This document shows positions 1-8,021 of a stretch of DNA of 37,249 nucleotides, piece by piece; within the stretch, counting starts at the first letter, position 1, and each line of letters starts with the position of its first letter. Origin of the DNA: M3007 sp044350415 (lineage in GTDB: Bacteria > Bacteroidota > Bacteroidia > Chitinophagales > Saprospiraceae); the NCBI GenBank assembly GCA_044350415.1, contig JBILHQ010000030.1, forward strand, positions 1 through 37,249, given 5' to 3'. The position numbers and the translations under genes were made by a program. The notes under the pieces are model-generated. The model did no database searches. It saw nothing but the letters and a program-made list of their open reading frames with translations, and was not told where the DNA came from.

Positions 1-3000
1 TACTAACCCCGGTGTATTGCAATATACAGTGTCGCCCACCTTAATTTCAGGTAGCGGGTGGACGGTCATTACCAATTGGTCGCTGTTTGTACAAAGCGTC
101 AACGGGTCGGTATAGGTATAGGTCAAGATGAAACTGCCCGTCCCGGCACTGGTAGCATTGAATATGTTTCCTGTTACCAATCCAGCAGGAATAGAGGTCC
201 AGTTTCCACCCATTGAAGGGCTGGTAGCTGGTAGCATGACGTCAATTTCGTTAATGCAACTTTTAGCGATCGCCGGTACATTAACTACCGGAACAGGATT
301 GACGGTCATGATACGCTCATCGAACACCTTGCAATTGGCCGCACCTTTTTCAAGTTTGATGGTGAATGGCCCCGATCCTGTGGTTGCTGCAGGGTCGAAG
401 AGATCCCCAGAAACGCCCGGTCCCGACCATATACCCCCGCTACTGTTTGTCGCATCGGAATTAAGGTTGTAAGGTGGGTCGTTTTTACAAAAAACTTTGT
501 CCGGTCCGGCATTGATATTTTCCGGGGGCCCTACAGTGATGGTAATAGATTTTGAATTGCTGCACATGGTCTGCATGTCTGTGTAGGTATAGGTAGCCGT
601 GTGGGCGCCAAGACCTGCCAGGATCGGATCGAATTGATTTCCCACAACGCCTGGTCCCGTCCACATTCCTCCTGTTGGTGTGGCCGCTGGCATGGGCACT
701 ATTCCAGGAAGGTGGCAAAAAAATGCATTACTCGCGTTGACAACAGGTAATTCATTGACGATAATGGTCAAAGGGTCACTGTTTTTACAGTTGTTTGCGT
801 CAGTATAAGTATAGGTTAAAATGAAGGTGCCTGCCCCTGCGGTTGCGGGATTGAAATTCCCTCCGGACAGTCCTGGAGTTAGAGGATTAGAGGTCCAGTT
901 GCCTATGCCGGGTGGTGGGGCCGGAGAGCCGCCGAGAGCGATGATTGGGTCGCTGATGCATTTTTTTAGGTCGGCCCCGGCATTGACGGTTGGCAAGGCA
1001 ACGATGGTAATGTGAAGGTCTTTGGTTGCTATACAGGCACTTCCTGCCGCGCCATAAGTATAGGTCAAGGTTTTAACACCCGGACCGCCCGAGTTTGCCG
1101 GGGTAAACAGCCCACCAGGTGTCACACCCGGACCTGACCATGTGCCGCTCGGAGGAGTGACGGGGGAGATTTGAAAGGCTGCAGCATTGGCACAAATAGT
1201 ATTATCAGGTGGCAGTGAGATGGTTGCCGGCACCTGTACTTCAAAAGTTTTGGAGGCTGTCGTTGTGCCGCATTCGTTGGTCACGGAGACGGTGTAAGTG
1301 AACGAAGTTGTCACTGTCACTGGTCCGTATTGAATATTAGTGGGGTTTGGACCGGTAAATTGGTTGGGGATTGCACCGGGAAACGACCACTGATACACCG
1401 TGATGGTTCCGCCGCCGCTGCCGTAGGCAGGTGCAGTCGGCGGCGTGAAATGGAGCGTTGCATCCTTGCAAAACGGACCAAGCGTAGGCAAGGTGATCGT
1501 GGGTTTGCCTTTGACCACTATTTGCGTCACCCATGTGTCGGTGGAGCAGACGTTTGAGGCGGTGAGGGTGACGGAGTAGGTGCCAGGTACTGTGAAAATA
1601 GCAGTCGGTTCAGATACGGAAACGTCACCGGTTCCACTACTCGGTGGTTGCCATGACCAACCACTGCCTGGGCCGACATGCCAATTATAGCCGACCTGAT
1701 ACCCTGTGCTGTTGTTTTTGAAATGGACGGTGAGGGGTGAACAGCCATTTGTGGGATTGGTCTCGGCGATAGCGATGGCGTCCGGAGGGGGAAGGATTGT
1801 GATAGTTTTTGTAATAGTACCTGGGCCACAGTTTGGTGTGGGGTTGAGGGTCATTGTGATAGTATATGTTCCCGGAGTTATGAACTTTACTTTGATTTTA
1901 TTAAAACCACTTAGCCCACCCGAAATAAAATTCCAATCGACACCCAATTGTCCTGGCGTGATAGACCAATTTGCATTCAAGGTATCCTTGCAATTTCCGG
2001 TTTGTGGGTCAACTTCATTGATGTTTTGAGTAGTGTTAGTAAAAGTAAACTCCTTTTCAGGACAAAAATTTGCAGGACCTTGGATGCTGAAATCGGGAAT
2101 TGGCTTGGAACTGAGGCGTATTGGGAAATAGATGTTTCCATTTGTCCCGCAGGGATTTGTCACAACTACCTCAATATCAAAAGCACTTTTATCTCCATGA
2201 GTGTTAGTCACGTTACAAGAAGTCTCCGCGAAAATATGTGTAAAAATAGTGGGTAAGTTTGATTGGTCGTACATCGCCCCTGGAATTGGGACACCATTTA
2301 TTTTGAAAATATAAGTTGTACCTGGTGGATTGTTCAGGTGGTTGAATGCAGGATTAGGTGCCAGTGTGAAACTTAATGACTTTGGAGCACAAAGTCCCGT
2401 TGTCCCGCTGTTGGGAGTTAGTCCAGGTGATGCAGGGGTTGTTCCATGGAAATATTGATAATTTTTCGTGTAGGAGCACTCATTTTGCTGATTGGTAGCT
2501 GTAAAATTAATAGTTTTAAAACCCAAACCAAAGAACATGTGCTTGACTGGTAAGCTTGTTACCCCAAAATTTCCAGTTAAGGTTTCCACAGGAGAACCAT
2601 CTCCCCAGTTAATGGTGTAAGTATTGGAGTTAGTAGCAAGTGTTGAGGAATTGTTTTTGATTTCAATGGTGACCAATGAATCTGTACCACAGGCGCGAAT
2701 GACATTACCTGTTATCAACTCTCCTCCTGAAACCAGTCCAATACTTGGATCGGGTGCCGCCTTCACCATCACCGTTTGCGAAGGAGAACACGCTACCCCA
2801 TCTTTTTCAAGTTTCACAGTAAAACTGGCCGACATAGTGGAATATGGATAAATAAAGGTCTGGGTAGTTCCTGTACCATCATTAAACCCGCCTGCCCCGT
2901 CCAAATCCCACTTATAGCTAGAGCCGGCCATGGGGTTGATGACTGTAAAAGTCACCGTTTCACCAGGGCAGGGTGTTAGATTGGACACAATAAATGTGCA

Positions 3001-3081
3001 TTGCGAAAAAACAGGTCGGGCTAAAAAGCAGATCAGCCAAAAAGCGGCAACTGCCAAAAATCGGGGTGTATTGGAAATCAT
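1..3081 (-). CDS. Giant secreted Ig/PKD-repeat adhesin-like protein, 3' end missing
   Basis: The minus strand is open from an ATG at 3079-3081 to the left edge, giving 1027 codons with no stop; the C terminus lies outside the window. The protein begins with a Sec signal peptide (MISNTPRFLAVAAFWLICFL, cleavage near ARPVFSQ). A PKD-like segment follows with a KWDLDG motif (residues about 25-110), then a second PKD-like region around residues 400-520. After that come at least six Ig-like repeats of about 75-80 residues, marked by P-V-N-A-G starts, a conserved Cys, a GG-x-W-x-GPG motif and a TYTYTD strand. This architecture is typical of Bacteroidota surface adhesins of the SprB kind. The gene lies 52 bp downstream of a PorP/SprF gene, so the two probably form one operon. 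A type B (gliding-motility-associated) sorting domain is expected beyond the edge, but that is inference. Confidence 0.85.
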   Translation of the reverse strand, partial: MISNTPRFLAVAAFWLICFLARPVFSQCTFIVSNLTPCPGETVTFTVINPMAGSSYKWDLDGAGGFNDGTGTTQTFIYPYSTMSASFTVKLEKDGVACSPSQTVMVKAAPDPSIGLVSGGELITGNVIRACGTDSLVTIEIKNNSSTLATNSNTYTINWGDGSPVETLTGNFGVTSLPVKHMFFGLGFKTINFTATNQQNECSYTKNYQYFHGTTPASPGLTPNSGTTGLCAPKSLSFTLAPNPAFNHLNNPPGTTYIFKINGVPIPGAMYDQSNLPTIFTHIFAETSCNVTNTHGDKSAFDIEVVVTNPCGTNGNIYFPIRLSSKPIPDFSIQGPANFCPEKEFTFTNTTQNINEVDPQTGNCKDTLNANWSITPGQLGVDWNFISGGLSGFNKIKVKFITPGTYTITMTLNPTPNCGPGTITKTITILPPPDAIAIAETNPTNGCSPLTVHFKNNSTGYQVGYNWHVGPGSGWSWQPPSSGTGDVSVSEPTAIFTVPGTYSVTLTASNVCSTDTWVTQIVVKGKPTITLPTLGPFCKDATLHFTPPTAPAYGSGGGTITVYQWSFPGAIPNQFTGPNPTNIQYGPVTVTTSFTYTVSVTNECGTTTASKTFEVQVPATISLPPDNTICANAAAFQISPVTPPSGTWSGPGVTPGGLFTPANSGGPGVKTLTYTYGAAGSACIATKDLHITIVALPTVNAGADLKKCISDPIIALGGSPAPPPGIGNWTSNPLTPGLSGGNFNPATAGAGTFILTYTYTDANNCKNSDPLTIIVNELPVVNASNAFFCHLPGIVPMPAATPTGGMWTGPGVVGNQFDPILAGLGAHTATYTYTDMQTMCSNSKSITITVGPPENINAGPDKVFCKNDPPYNLNSDATNSSGGIWSGPGVSGDLFDPAATTGSGPFTIKLEKGAANCKVFDERIMTVNPVPVVNVPAIAKSCINEIDVMLPATSPSMGGNWTSIPAGLVTGNIFNATSAGTGSFILTYTYTDPLTLCTNSDQLVMTVHPLPEIKVGDTVYCNTPGLV

Positions 3082-3133
3082 GGGGTTGTATGTTAAAATA
3101 TTGAATATAATAAGTGCATGCGTACTAACAGGA

Positions 3134-4252
3134 TCAATTCCAGATGGGGCAACCTGTACTTCCGCCGGGTACATAACGACGGGCATTTTCAGGCGTACAA
3201 AATGTTTTTAAGCCTCTGAACGTGTAACGGACATTGAACTCAAAAGTATTTTTGCTTTGCCAGCCCAACCCGTTGGGATTGAGATCTATGCTGAACCCGA
3301 GATAATAACCATTGGTTTTTTGCTTCCTGGGCTGATTGGAGAACCCGCCCGCGAAGGTTACCGCAGATGTATGACGTGTTCCCCCGAGTGGCGAGCGGTT
3401 GTGGTACAATGCACCGAAGGTAAACTGGCTCATGAAAATGAAATAAGCGCCCCCGGAAAAAAGTGTCTGGCTTTTGCCCAAATTTAATGGGCTTGATCCT
3501 TGAGATTCGAAACGGAAATTGGGAGAAATGAGCAGGCCGTTGTTCACGCCAGTCAAAAATGTCAAGGGTATAATTACGCCTCCATGCATGGTGATTCGGG
3601 ATGGGACTTCCGAATTTGTGCGAAAAAAAGATTCATCTGGTGCGTTTGTTGGACTGAAAAAACTCCATAAATGGTTTACTGCCAGGCCAACATGCCAGCG
3701 TGTTTGGAACTTGAGTCCATTGATGGCTTTCTCGTGGCCGCTCCAGCGGTATAGGATGCCCGTAGCGAAGTCGGTATACATGACCGTTCCCATACCGTCT
3801 GCTACCGCCGAGCCGTAGATATCCCCAAATACAGGATCGAGTTCATCGGAGAAAGTCAACCGGCTCCAGTCAAGGTGTTTTTGATCGAAAGAACATTGGA
3901 TGGCGCCGCTGAAACCGCTGCCACGATGGCCGCCGTAACTATACGTTAAGGCCTCGCGTGTCGACACCAGCGGGGAAAGACCCTCACGGGCTTGAGTCAG
4001 CATCAAACCAAAGCCAGAGTTCCAACAGGGCTCACGTATCTCTGCGGAAACGGTGTAAAAGGAGTATCCTTTGTCAGCTGCGTACCATTGATTACGGGCG
4101 GTAATGTTGGCTTGTAAACCATCCTCAATACCGGTGAAAGCAGGATTGAGGTACATGCGATTAGCAAAAAACTGAGAGATAAAAGGGTCTTGCGCGGTAG
4201 CAAATAATACATGTAGCAGCAAAACGCAACAAAATAGGTGACGGTGTAACAT
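3134..4252 (-). CDS. PorP/SprF family type IX secretion system membrane protein
   Basis: This 372-residue protein has a signal peptide of about 20 residues (ending VLFATA before QDPF). It is followed by the family hallmark QFFANRMYLNPAFTG and, shortly after, ARNQWY. The rest alternates short beta strands rich in Gly and aromatic residues, as expected for an outer-membrane beta barrel, and length and start agree with the family. PorP/SprF proteins sit in the outer membrane and help secrete or anchor T9SS cargo, especially type B substrates such as SprB. The next gene downstream on the same strand is a giant Ig-repeat protein, which is the usual partner arrangement. Function in the family is known only in outline; pairing with the neighbour is inferred from order and the 52-bp gap. 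Confidence 0.93.
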   Translation of the reverse strand: MLHRHLFCCVLLLHVLFATAQDPFISQFFANRMYLNPAFTGIEDGLQANITARNQWYAADKGYSFYTVSAEIREPCWNSGFGLMLTQAREGLSPLVSTREALTYSYGGHRGSGFSGAIQCSFDQKHLDWSRLTFSDELDPVFGDIYGSAVADGMGTVMYTDFATGILYRWSGHEKAINGLKFQTRWHVGLAVNHLWSFFSPTNAPDESFFRTNSEVPSRITMHGGVIIPLTFLTGVNNGLLISPNFRFESQGSSPLNLGKSQTLFSGGAYFIFMSQFTFGALYHNRSPLGGTRHTSAVTFAGGFSNQPRKQKTNGYYLGFSIDLNPNGLGWQSKNTFEFNVRYTFRGLKTFCTPENARRYVPGGSTGCPIWN

Positions 4253-4727
4253 AAAAAATAAGGTATTGATTTGATTCTAAAGTAGATATTAGCAAATTCA
4301 AGTTTCAGATATTTATTTTATTGCTTGCCGCCAACAGGTGCTTACCCAAAATGCATTTTCACTAAACTCCCATACCAACCGTCAATTACCTGTTACTACT
4401 TTCCCTAAAAACAAAAAAAGCCCCCTGACACTCCCGGAAAAGATCCGAAAACTGCCAGAGGGCTTTTAAAATTTGGGTTGACAAAGGGGCATTGCGTTTC
4501 ATTGCGGGTTAATTCGACGGCAAATATAGGAAAGTTTTTCAATGAATATCCGCATTAACAAAAAAAATAATTTCTACGTTGCCTCGTACACATAATCTCT
4601 TTTAGTATTTTTTACTTTGTTTTTAAGCAATTCTGGTTTTCTTGCATTCCCGAAAATACTGATCGGCAGTACCTGTAGCCTGGAAATTTTTATCGAATAT
4701 TTGTGAAATTTTTTAATTATTGCATCA
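4253..4727. other. Intergenic region with an orphan hairpin terminator
   Basis: About 475 bases lie between the PorP start and the first decayed gene. The part next to PorP is AT-rich and should hold its promoter; reading the minus strand I find TACTTTAG, one mismatch from the Bacteroidota -7 box, but no convincing -33 element. The only clear structure is the hairpin at 4413-4470. No open frame here looks like a protein. Confidence 0.5.
4413..4470. terminator. Bidirectional terminator-like hairpin
   Basis: The left arm AAAAGCCCCCTG pairs with the right arm CAGAGGGCTTTT with one mismatch, around a loop of about 31 bases. Read on the minus strand it ends in seven T; on the plus strand it ends in four T. 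No intact gene ends next to it on either strand, so its parent gene may have been lost. Confidence 0.55.
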
Positions 4728-5144
4728 ATGCCCAACCTCCCGCTCCTCCTCCAACTCTTCTCCCCCCCGCGACGTCTTCGCCCTCCACTGGCAAAAAGGT
4801 GCAAAAAGCGGCTACTCTCCCACCTATCAATACGACCCCTTCCTCTCCCGCCAGCACAAAATGGGCGGTGGTACTTTCCAAAATTTTGAAGCCAAAACTT
4901 ACCTGCCGCGGAAACCGTACACTCCGAAGAGGCCACCTATATCTGGCATATAGCAAAAGACCGATCGCAGCTGCGCGAGATGATAAAAAGCATAAACGAC
5001 GATTTCCTCACCATCCGCCACCACGGCCGCCAGTATTTTTTAGAAATGCACCCTTCTGGTTTTTCCCGGGTATTACACGATTATTTGAATGAGCGGAAGG
5101 GGTTTGTGGTGTGGAAGGATATGGTGGAAAGTTTGTTGGTTTAG
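4728..5144 (+). pseudogene. Two-frameshift gene of unknown family (about 138 residues restored)
   Basis: Three stretches in alternating frames join into one plausible protein. It opens at ATG 4728 with MPNLPLLLQLFSPP. It then moves by +1 in a run of seven C (about 4761-4767) into RDVFALHWQKGAKSGY and FLSRQHKMGGGTFQNFEAKT. A one-base loss near 4909-4912 returns it to the first frame as ETVHSEEATYIWHIAKDR, LREMIKSINDDFLTIRHHGR, then YFLEMHPSGFSRVLHDYL and a TAG at 5142. Each piece reads like folded protein, and the two indels compensate exactly. I do not recognise the family. The next three loci on the same strand are also broken, which favours decay over sequencing error, although a homopolymer error at the C run cannot be excluded. 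Confidence 0.6.
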
Positions 5145-5190
5145 GGAGGCTGGATTGTCATTAAAAACTTTTATTTTGCTTATAAAACCT

Positions 5191-5198
5191 TAACTTTG
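5191..5198 (+). promoter_or_regulatory. -7 box (TAACTTTG) of the decayed toxin-antitoxin locus
   Basis: TAACTTTG matches the Bacteroidota -7 consensus TAnnTTTG exactly and lies 29 bases before the ATG at 5227. No TTG was found at the expected -33 distance. A strong Shine-Dalgarno-like AGGAG (5221-5225) lies 1 base before that ATG. Confidence 0.5.
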
Positions 5199-5226
5199 CA
5201 TGTTACATCATTGATTTACCAGGAGT

Positions 5227-5463
5227 ATGCAAACTAAAACAGCATCCTTGAATCCAATGCAATTGGAAATTTTGTAACTTTTCAGCAGAGAAGTGAGTAC
5301 CGAAGATATGCAGGCTATTAAACGGTTGATCACCCGTTACTTTGCTCAAAAGGCAATTGGAGCAGCCAATCAGGTGTGGGATGAAAAGGGCTGGACAGCA
5401 GAGGATGAGCAAAAAATACTTCAACTGCATGAACGTACACCTTATAAAAAAGGTATTCTTTAG
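5227..5463 (+). pseudogene. Antitoxin-like gene with an in-frame stop codon
   Basis: From ATG 5227 the frame reads MQTKTASLNPMQLEIL, then TAA at 5275-5277, then continues in the same frame as LFSREVSTEDMQAIKRL, ITRYFAQKAIGAANQVWDEK, GWTAEDEQKILQLHERTPYK and KGIL to a TAG at 5461. The whole matches my memory of small Bacteroidota/cyanobacterial proteins encoded just upstream of PIN toxins (pattern LxLLKLFSRxVSEEDLxxIK). A single A-to-T change in a Lys codon would create this TAA. GTG 5293 or ATG 5308 could still make a shortened protein of about 50-56 residues. The PIN remnant overlaps the 3' end. That this is a dead antitoxin is inference; the reading frame itself is directly visible. Confidence 0.65.
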
Positions 5464-5596
5464 CGCCATTGCTGCTAATGCTTCTTACATCGTTAGTGAA
5501 GACAAACATTTTGACATTCTGAAAGGTATACTGTTCTCCGAAGTACACGTTCTTAAAGCAAAAGAATTGCAGGAGTATTTGCATCAATCGAATTGA
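5449..5596 (+). pseudogene. PIN-domain toxin remnant (C-terminal stub)
   Basis: In the frame ending at TGA 5594 the last 48 or so codons read VFFSAIAANASYIVSEDKHF followed by DILKGILFSEVHVLKAKELQ and EYLHQSN. This is the typical end of VapC-like PIN nucleases (COG1569-like), where A-x-YIV-x-x-DKHF carries one of the catalytic acidic residues. The N-terminal two thirds, including the start-proximal FDTN motif, are absent. The stub is joined directly to the end of the antitoxin-like gene, as if a deletion of roughly 300 bases had removed the rest. No functional ribonuclease can be made from it. Confidence 0.65.
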
Positions 5597-5757
5597 GTTT
5601 TTTGAAATCTACCGTGTCAAAAGAACGCAATGGAAACCGTTGAAAATGCTTGTTGAAGATGGTAAAATGAGGGAAACCGACGTTGTCGATACAGAACAAT
5701 TGCTTCGCCTCATTCAATCCATCCCCCAAAGCAGGACCATTCAAGCCAATGATGGGC
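5595..5757 (+). pseudogene. BRO-N domain fragment, frameshifted
   Basis: The frame from 5595 reads EFFEIYRVKRTQWKPLKMLV then EDGKMRETDVVDTEQLLRLI and QS. The adjoining frame then supplies PSPKAGPFKPMMG. Together they match the core of the BRO N-terminal domain found in phage and chromosomal BRO proteins (consensus DGKxRxTDVADTEQLLRLIQSIPSPKAEPFK). The shift near 5719 is explained by loss of five bases between two CCAT-type repeats, which would also remove the I-P pair. Both the start of the domain and everything after it are missing. Uncorrected, ATG 5646 gives only a 49-codon frame. The fragment is probably of phage or mobile origin. Confidence 0.6.
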
Positions 5758-5793
5758 GCGCTATTTCCATATATCAAAGCAGCGCATACAGGT

Positions 5794-5830
5794 AAAAGAC
5801 CGCCCCGGTATTCCGGGCCGGCCTTTTTTA
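5794..5830. terminator. Bidirectional hairpin terminator
   Basis: AAAAGACCGCCCCGG pairs imperfectly with CCGGGCCGGCCTTTTTT around a short TATT loop, giving a GC-rich stem with T-runs on both strands. It sits 12 bases past the stop of the minus-strand T9SS gene, which it should terminate. It also closes the decayed plus-strand region. Confidence 0.7.
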
Positions 5831-5841
5831 GTTGCGTAAAA

Positions 5842-7362
5842 CTATTTTTGCATGATTATCCTTCTGGTAGTCACGTTTTTCTCACCAACCATTTCCACAT
5901 TATAAATACCTGGGGAAACTGTTGACAGGTCCAATGATACCTGGGTCTCTCCTGCCGCAATACGTTGTTCCAGGACAACCTGACCCATGATACTCACCAC
6001 GCGCAGCAATGCACCCGGTTCGATGGTGCCACCTACATTGATTTGGCCGCTGGCCGGGTTCGGAAATACGCGCATTTCGGATGTGAAAACCCGGCTGGTT
6101 TGCGGATATTCAAAGACAGGCTTGGCGTTGTAAATGCTTGTTTGCAGGCGGGCCAATGGGTCAATTGCCTCGGGAACAACTGTCGTTTCATCATTACGAT
6201 CTTCGGTGTCGCCCTGAAAACCAGGCAAATCAGCATTCACGTAGGAATAGGCTGCGGAATAGCTGCCACGTGTGCCGCCGACCACATATTTGCCGTGGGC
6301 TTTGGTCCAGAAAGCTTCCTGTACCGGGATCGTATTCAGCATGCTTTTGGGCGTACCAATGTTGACGCCCGACATGTTCATGCGCTGGGATATCAATGTA
6401 CCGCCGGTGGATACGGGGCCCCGGCGCCAGGAAGTAACGATTTCAGTTCCGTAGCCGTCCAGAATAGCGTTGTTTACCCAGCATACTGGCGTGCCGGCCA
6501 AGGCAGTATTCACCTGGTCCTGTACTTTTGCCCATTGTACGCTGCCGCTGTAATTTACCCTGGCAGTGTATATGCCGGAGTGTGAATTGCTGAAGCAAGA
6601 GCCGGTCACAACAAAACCCGTATAGTCTGGAAGTGGAAGAATTTCCTCGAACTCCGTATACGTGTAGGCGCCGCTCGGGGATGCGGGCAGGTTGAGGGTC
6701 GTTGACCATTCCAGGTTGCCCGCATAGTCTACCTTGACCACGTTCTTGGTGCCTGCAATCACGTAGCCGCCGCCTACAGCCTGTGCAATCGTCCAGCCAA
6801 AGCCACTGACGCCCGTGTTTTTGACCCATTCGATAAAGCCAAGGTTGTCAAATTTCACCACAGCAATGGTACCCTGGTTAGTGCTGCCGGTGGCGATATA
6901 GCCGCCGTTGGTCGCGGTGGTAACGCCACCAAACTCAATACCATTCGGCAGCGGAGAAGCTGCGTCCCAAAGTTTCGTGCCAGTGGCGTTTACTTGTAAG
7001 GCATAAGCTTTGTGGCCGCCTGATTCACCGGCGCACACAAAAAAGTACCCACCAATGAAGCCGGGAACATTACAATAACTCTTCCAAAAAGTTGAAAGGC
7101 TGGTAAAGCCGCTGGCGTGCGAACGTGTCCACTGATGGGTGCCGAATTCATCGAAACCGGTTATGTAAAGTGATGTGTTGCCAGGTTCGAAAAACTTACT
7201 GCCACCAATCACATAACCAGTTGGATTGTTAGGAGCGATCTTCCAGGCGGAGTGATCCTGGTTGTGCCACATATAGGTATTTTCAAATACCTGAGCGAAG
7301 GCCTGTACAAAAAACAGTGCCCAAAATAAAAGAACTGAAAATGGTTTTACTAGTCGTTTCAT
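5842..7362 (-). CDS. Exported protein with T9SS type A sorting domain
   Basis: The 506-residue protein starts with a classic signal peptide (MKRLVKPFSVLLFWALFFVQ, cut near AFA-QVF). The body (about 24-400) repeats a pattern of G-G-Y-V-I-A-G-T followed by V-K-V-D-Y-A-G-N-L-E-W, seen several times with variations such as GGYIATGSTNQGT. This suggests a beta-propeller-like fold common in Bacteroidota secreted proteins. Residues 430-506 form a T9SS type A C-terminal domain: RVFPNPASG, a central IMGQVVLEQ strand and SPGIYNVEM. It should cross the outer membrane by T9SS and be released or attached to the surface. No catalytic motif is visible, so the function is unknown. It stands alone, flanked by a terminator downstream and a long non-coding stretch upstream. 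Confidence 0.88.
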   Translation of the reverse strand: MKRLVKPFSVLLFWALFFVQAFAQVFENTYMWHNQDHSAWKIAPNNPTGYVIGGSKFFEPGNTSLYITGFDEFGTHQWTRSHASGFTSLSTFWKSYCNVPGFIGGYFFVCAGESGGHKAYALQVNATGTKLWDAASPLPNGIEFGGVTTATNGGYIATGSTNQGTIAVVKFDNLGFIEWVKNTGVSGFGWTIAQAVGGGYVIAGTKNVVKVDYAGNLEWSTTLNLPASPSGAYTYTEFEEILPLPDYTGFVVTGSCFSNSHSGIYTARVNYSGSVQWAKVQDQVNTALAGTPVCWVNNAILDGYGTEIVTSWRRGPVSTGGTLISQRMNMSGVNIGTPKSMLNTIPVQEAFWTKAHGKYVVGGTRGSYSAAYSYVNADLPGFQGDTEDRNDETTVVPEAIDPLARLQTSIYNAKPVFEYPQTSRVFTSEMRVFPNPASGQINVGGTIEPGALLRVVSIMGQVVLEQRIAAGETQVSLDLSTVSPGIYNVEMVGEKNVTTRRIIMQK

Positions 7363-8021
7363 AGGTGCAAAAATTTAAATGATGAGATTTATGGTGAGAA
7401 ATACCCGGCAAAAGCGTCGTCACTCCTGTCAGGGTTATTACTTTAAGAAATCGAATCAAGAATATTTTTGGATTAAAAAAGGGGTCAGGGAGGAAAATTT
7501 TTGATAAAATGTGCGGGACGATTCATAAAGTTACAGGTAGTGCTGCATTTTTGCAAATAAACTTAGGTCAATTTTCAAATAAATATGCCAAAGTACACAA
7601 TTTTCAAATTAAAATATTGAAAATGAAGAATTTGAAAACTTATAAATATGCAACTTTAAATAAAATAACGCAAGTTGCCGGTTAAAGTCGGAGATAGTAA
7701 AAGACTTATTTAGCGGTGCGAAGCAAAAAGTGCCTCCCTTAGATGTATTTCTATGCGCAAATACGCCTTGATTTTTTTGACTAAGTTTGCTTTCACCTTC
7801 ATTGGTAAAAAATTTGGTAGTCGATGCCATTAATCTTTTCTTTCTGGTTAAGAAAAGTCAACTGTAAAAGTCAAATAACAAGCCCATCCTGTCATTGAGG
7901 TGGCGTTTCCATTTTTATTTCCCTGCCCAACCTTACCCTTTATTACCCGCCGGCAATAATAGAGCAGTATCTGAAAAAACATTTCACCATTCCATTTTAC
8001 ATTCAGCAAATTTACCTAACG
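7363..8021. other. Long AT-rich intergenic region
   Basis: About 660 bases separate two divergent genes. The segment should hold both promoters. A TATTTTTG box (7463-7470, plus strand) matches TAnnTTTG but is about 550 bases from the protease start, so its role is doubtful. The one open frame worth noting is on the minus strand at 7609-7830. No RNA gene or long hairpin was seen. Confidence 0.5.
7609..7830 (-). CDS. Small ORF, possible remnant of a helicase-type N terminus
   Basis: The frame encodes 73 residues. Its first 25, MASTTKFFTNEGESKLSQKN then QGVFAH, resemble the N terminus of a family of bacterial PLD/helicase proteins (TKFF-TNEGENTLLKK-F-GVF) as I remember it. A purine-rich AGAAAGAAAAG precedes the ATG. 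After residue 27 the similarity stops and the rest is AT-rich and Phe-rich, unlike a normal protein. It may be a truncated pseudogene or chance. Confidence is low. Confidence 0.3.
   Translation of the reverse strand: MASTTKFFTNEGESKLSQKNQGVFAHRNTSKGGTFCFAPLNKSFTISDFNRQLALFYLKLHIYKFSNSSFSIF

Noticed and set aside
1..3081. Plus-strand ORFs of up to 107 codons
   Set aside because: They are shadows of the minus-strand adhesin, which is open for 1027 codons and has a signal peptide and regular Ig-like repeats.
4574..4956. Minus-strand and third-frame ORFs over the decayed gene
   Set aside because: They are low-complexity Gly/Arg- or Pro-rich shadows; the plus-strand segments joined by two indels read as far better protein.
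5965..6585. 206-codon plus-strand ORF
   Set aside because: It is the antisense shadow of the T9SS protein gene at 5842-7362, which has a signal peptide and sorting domain.
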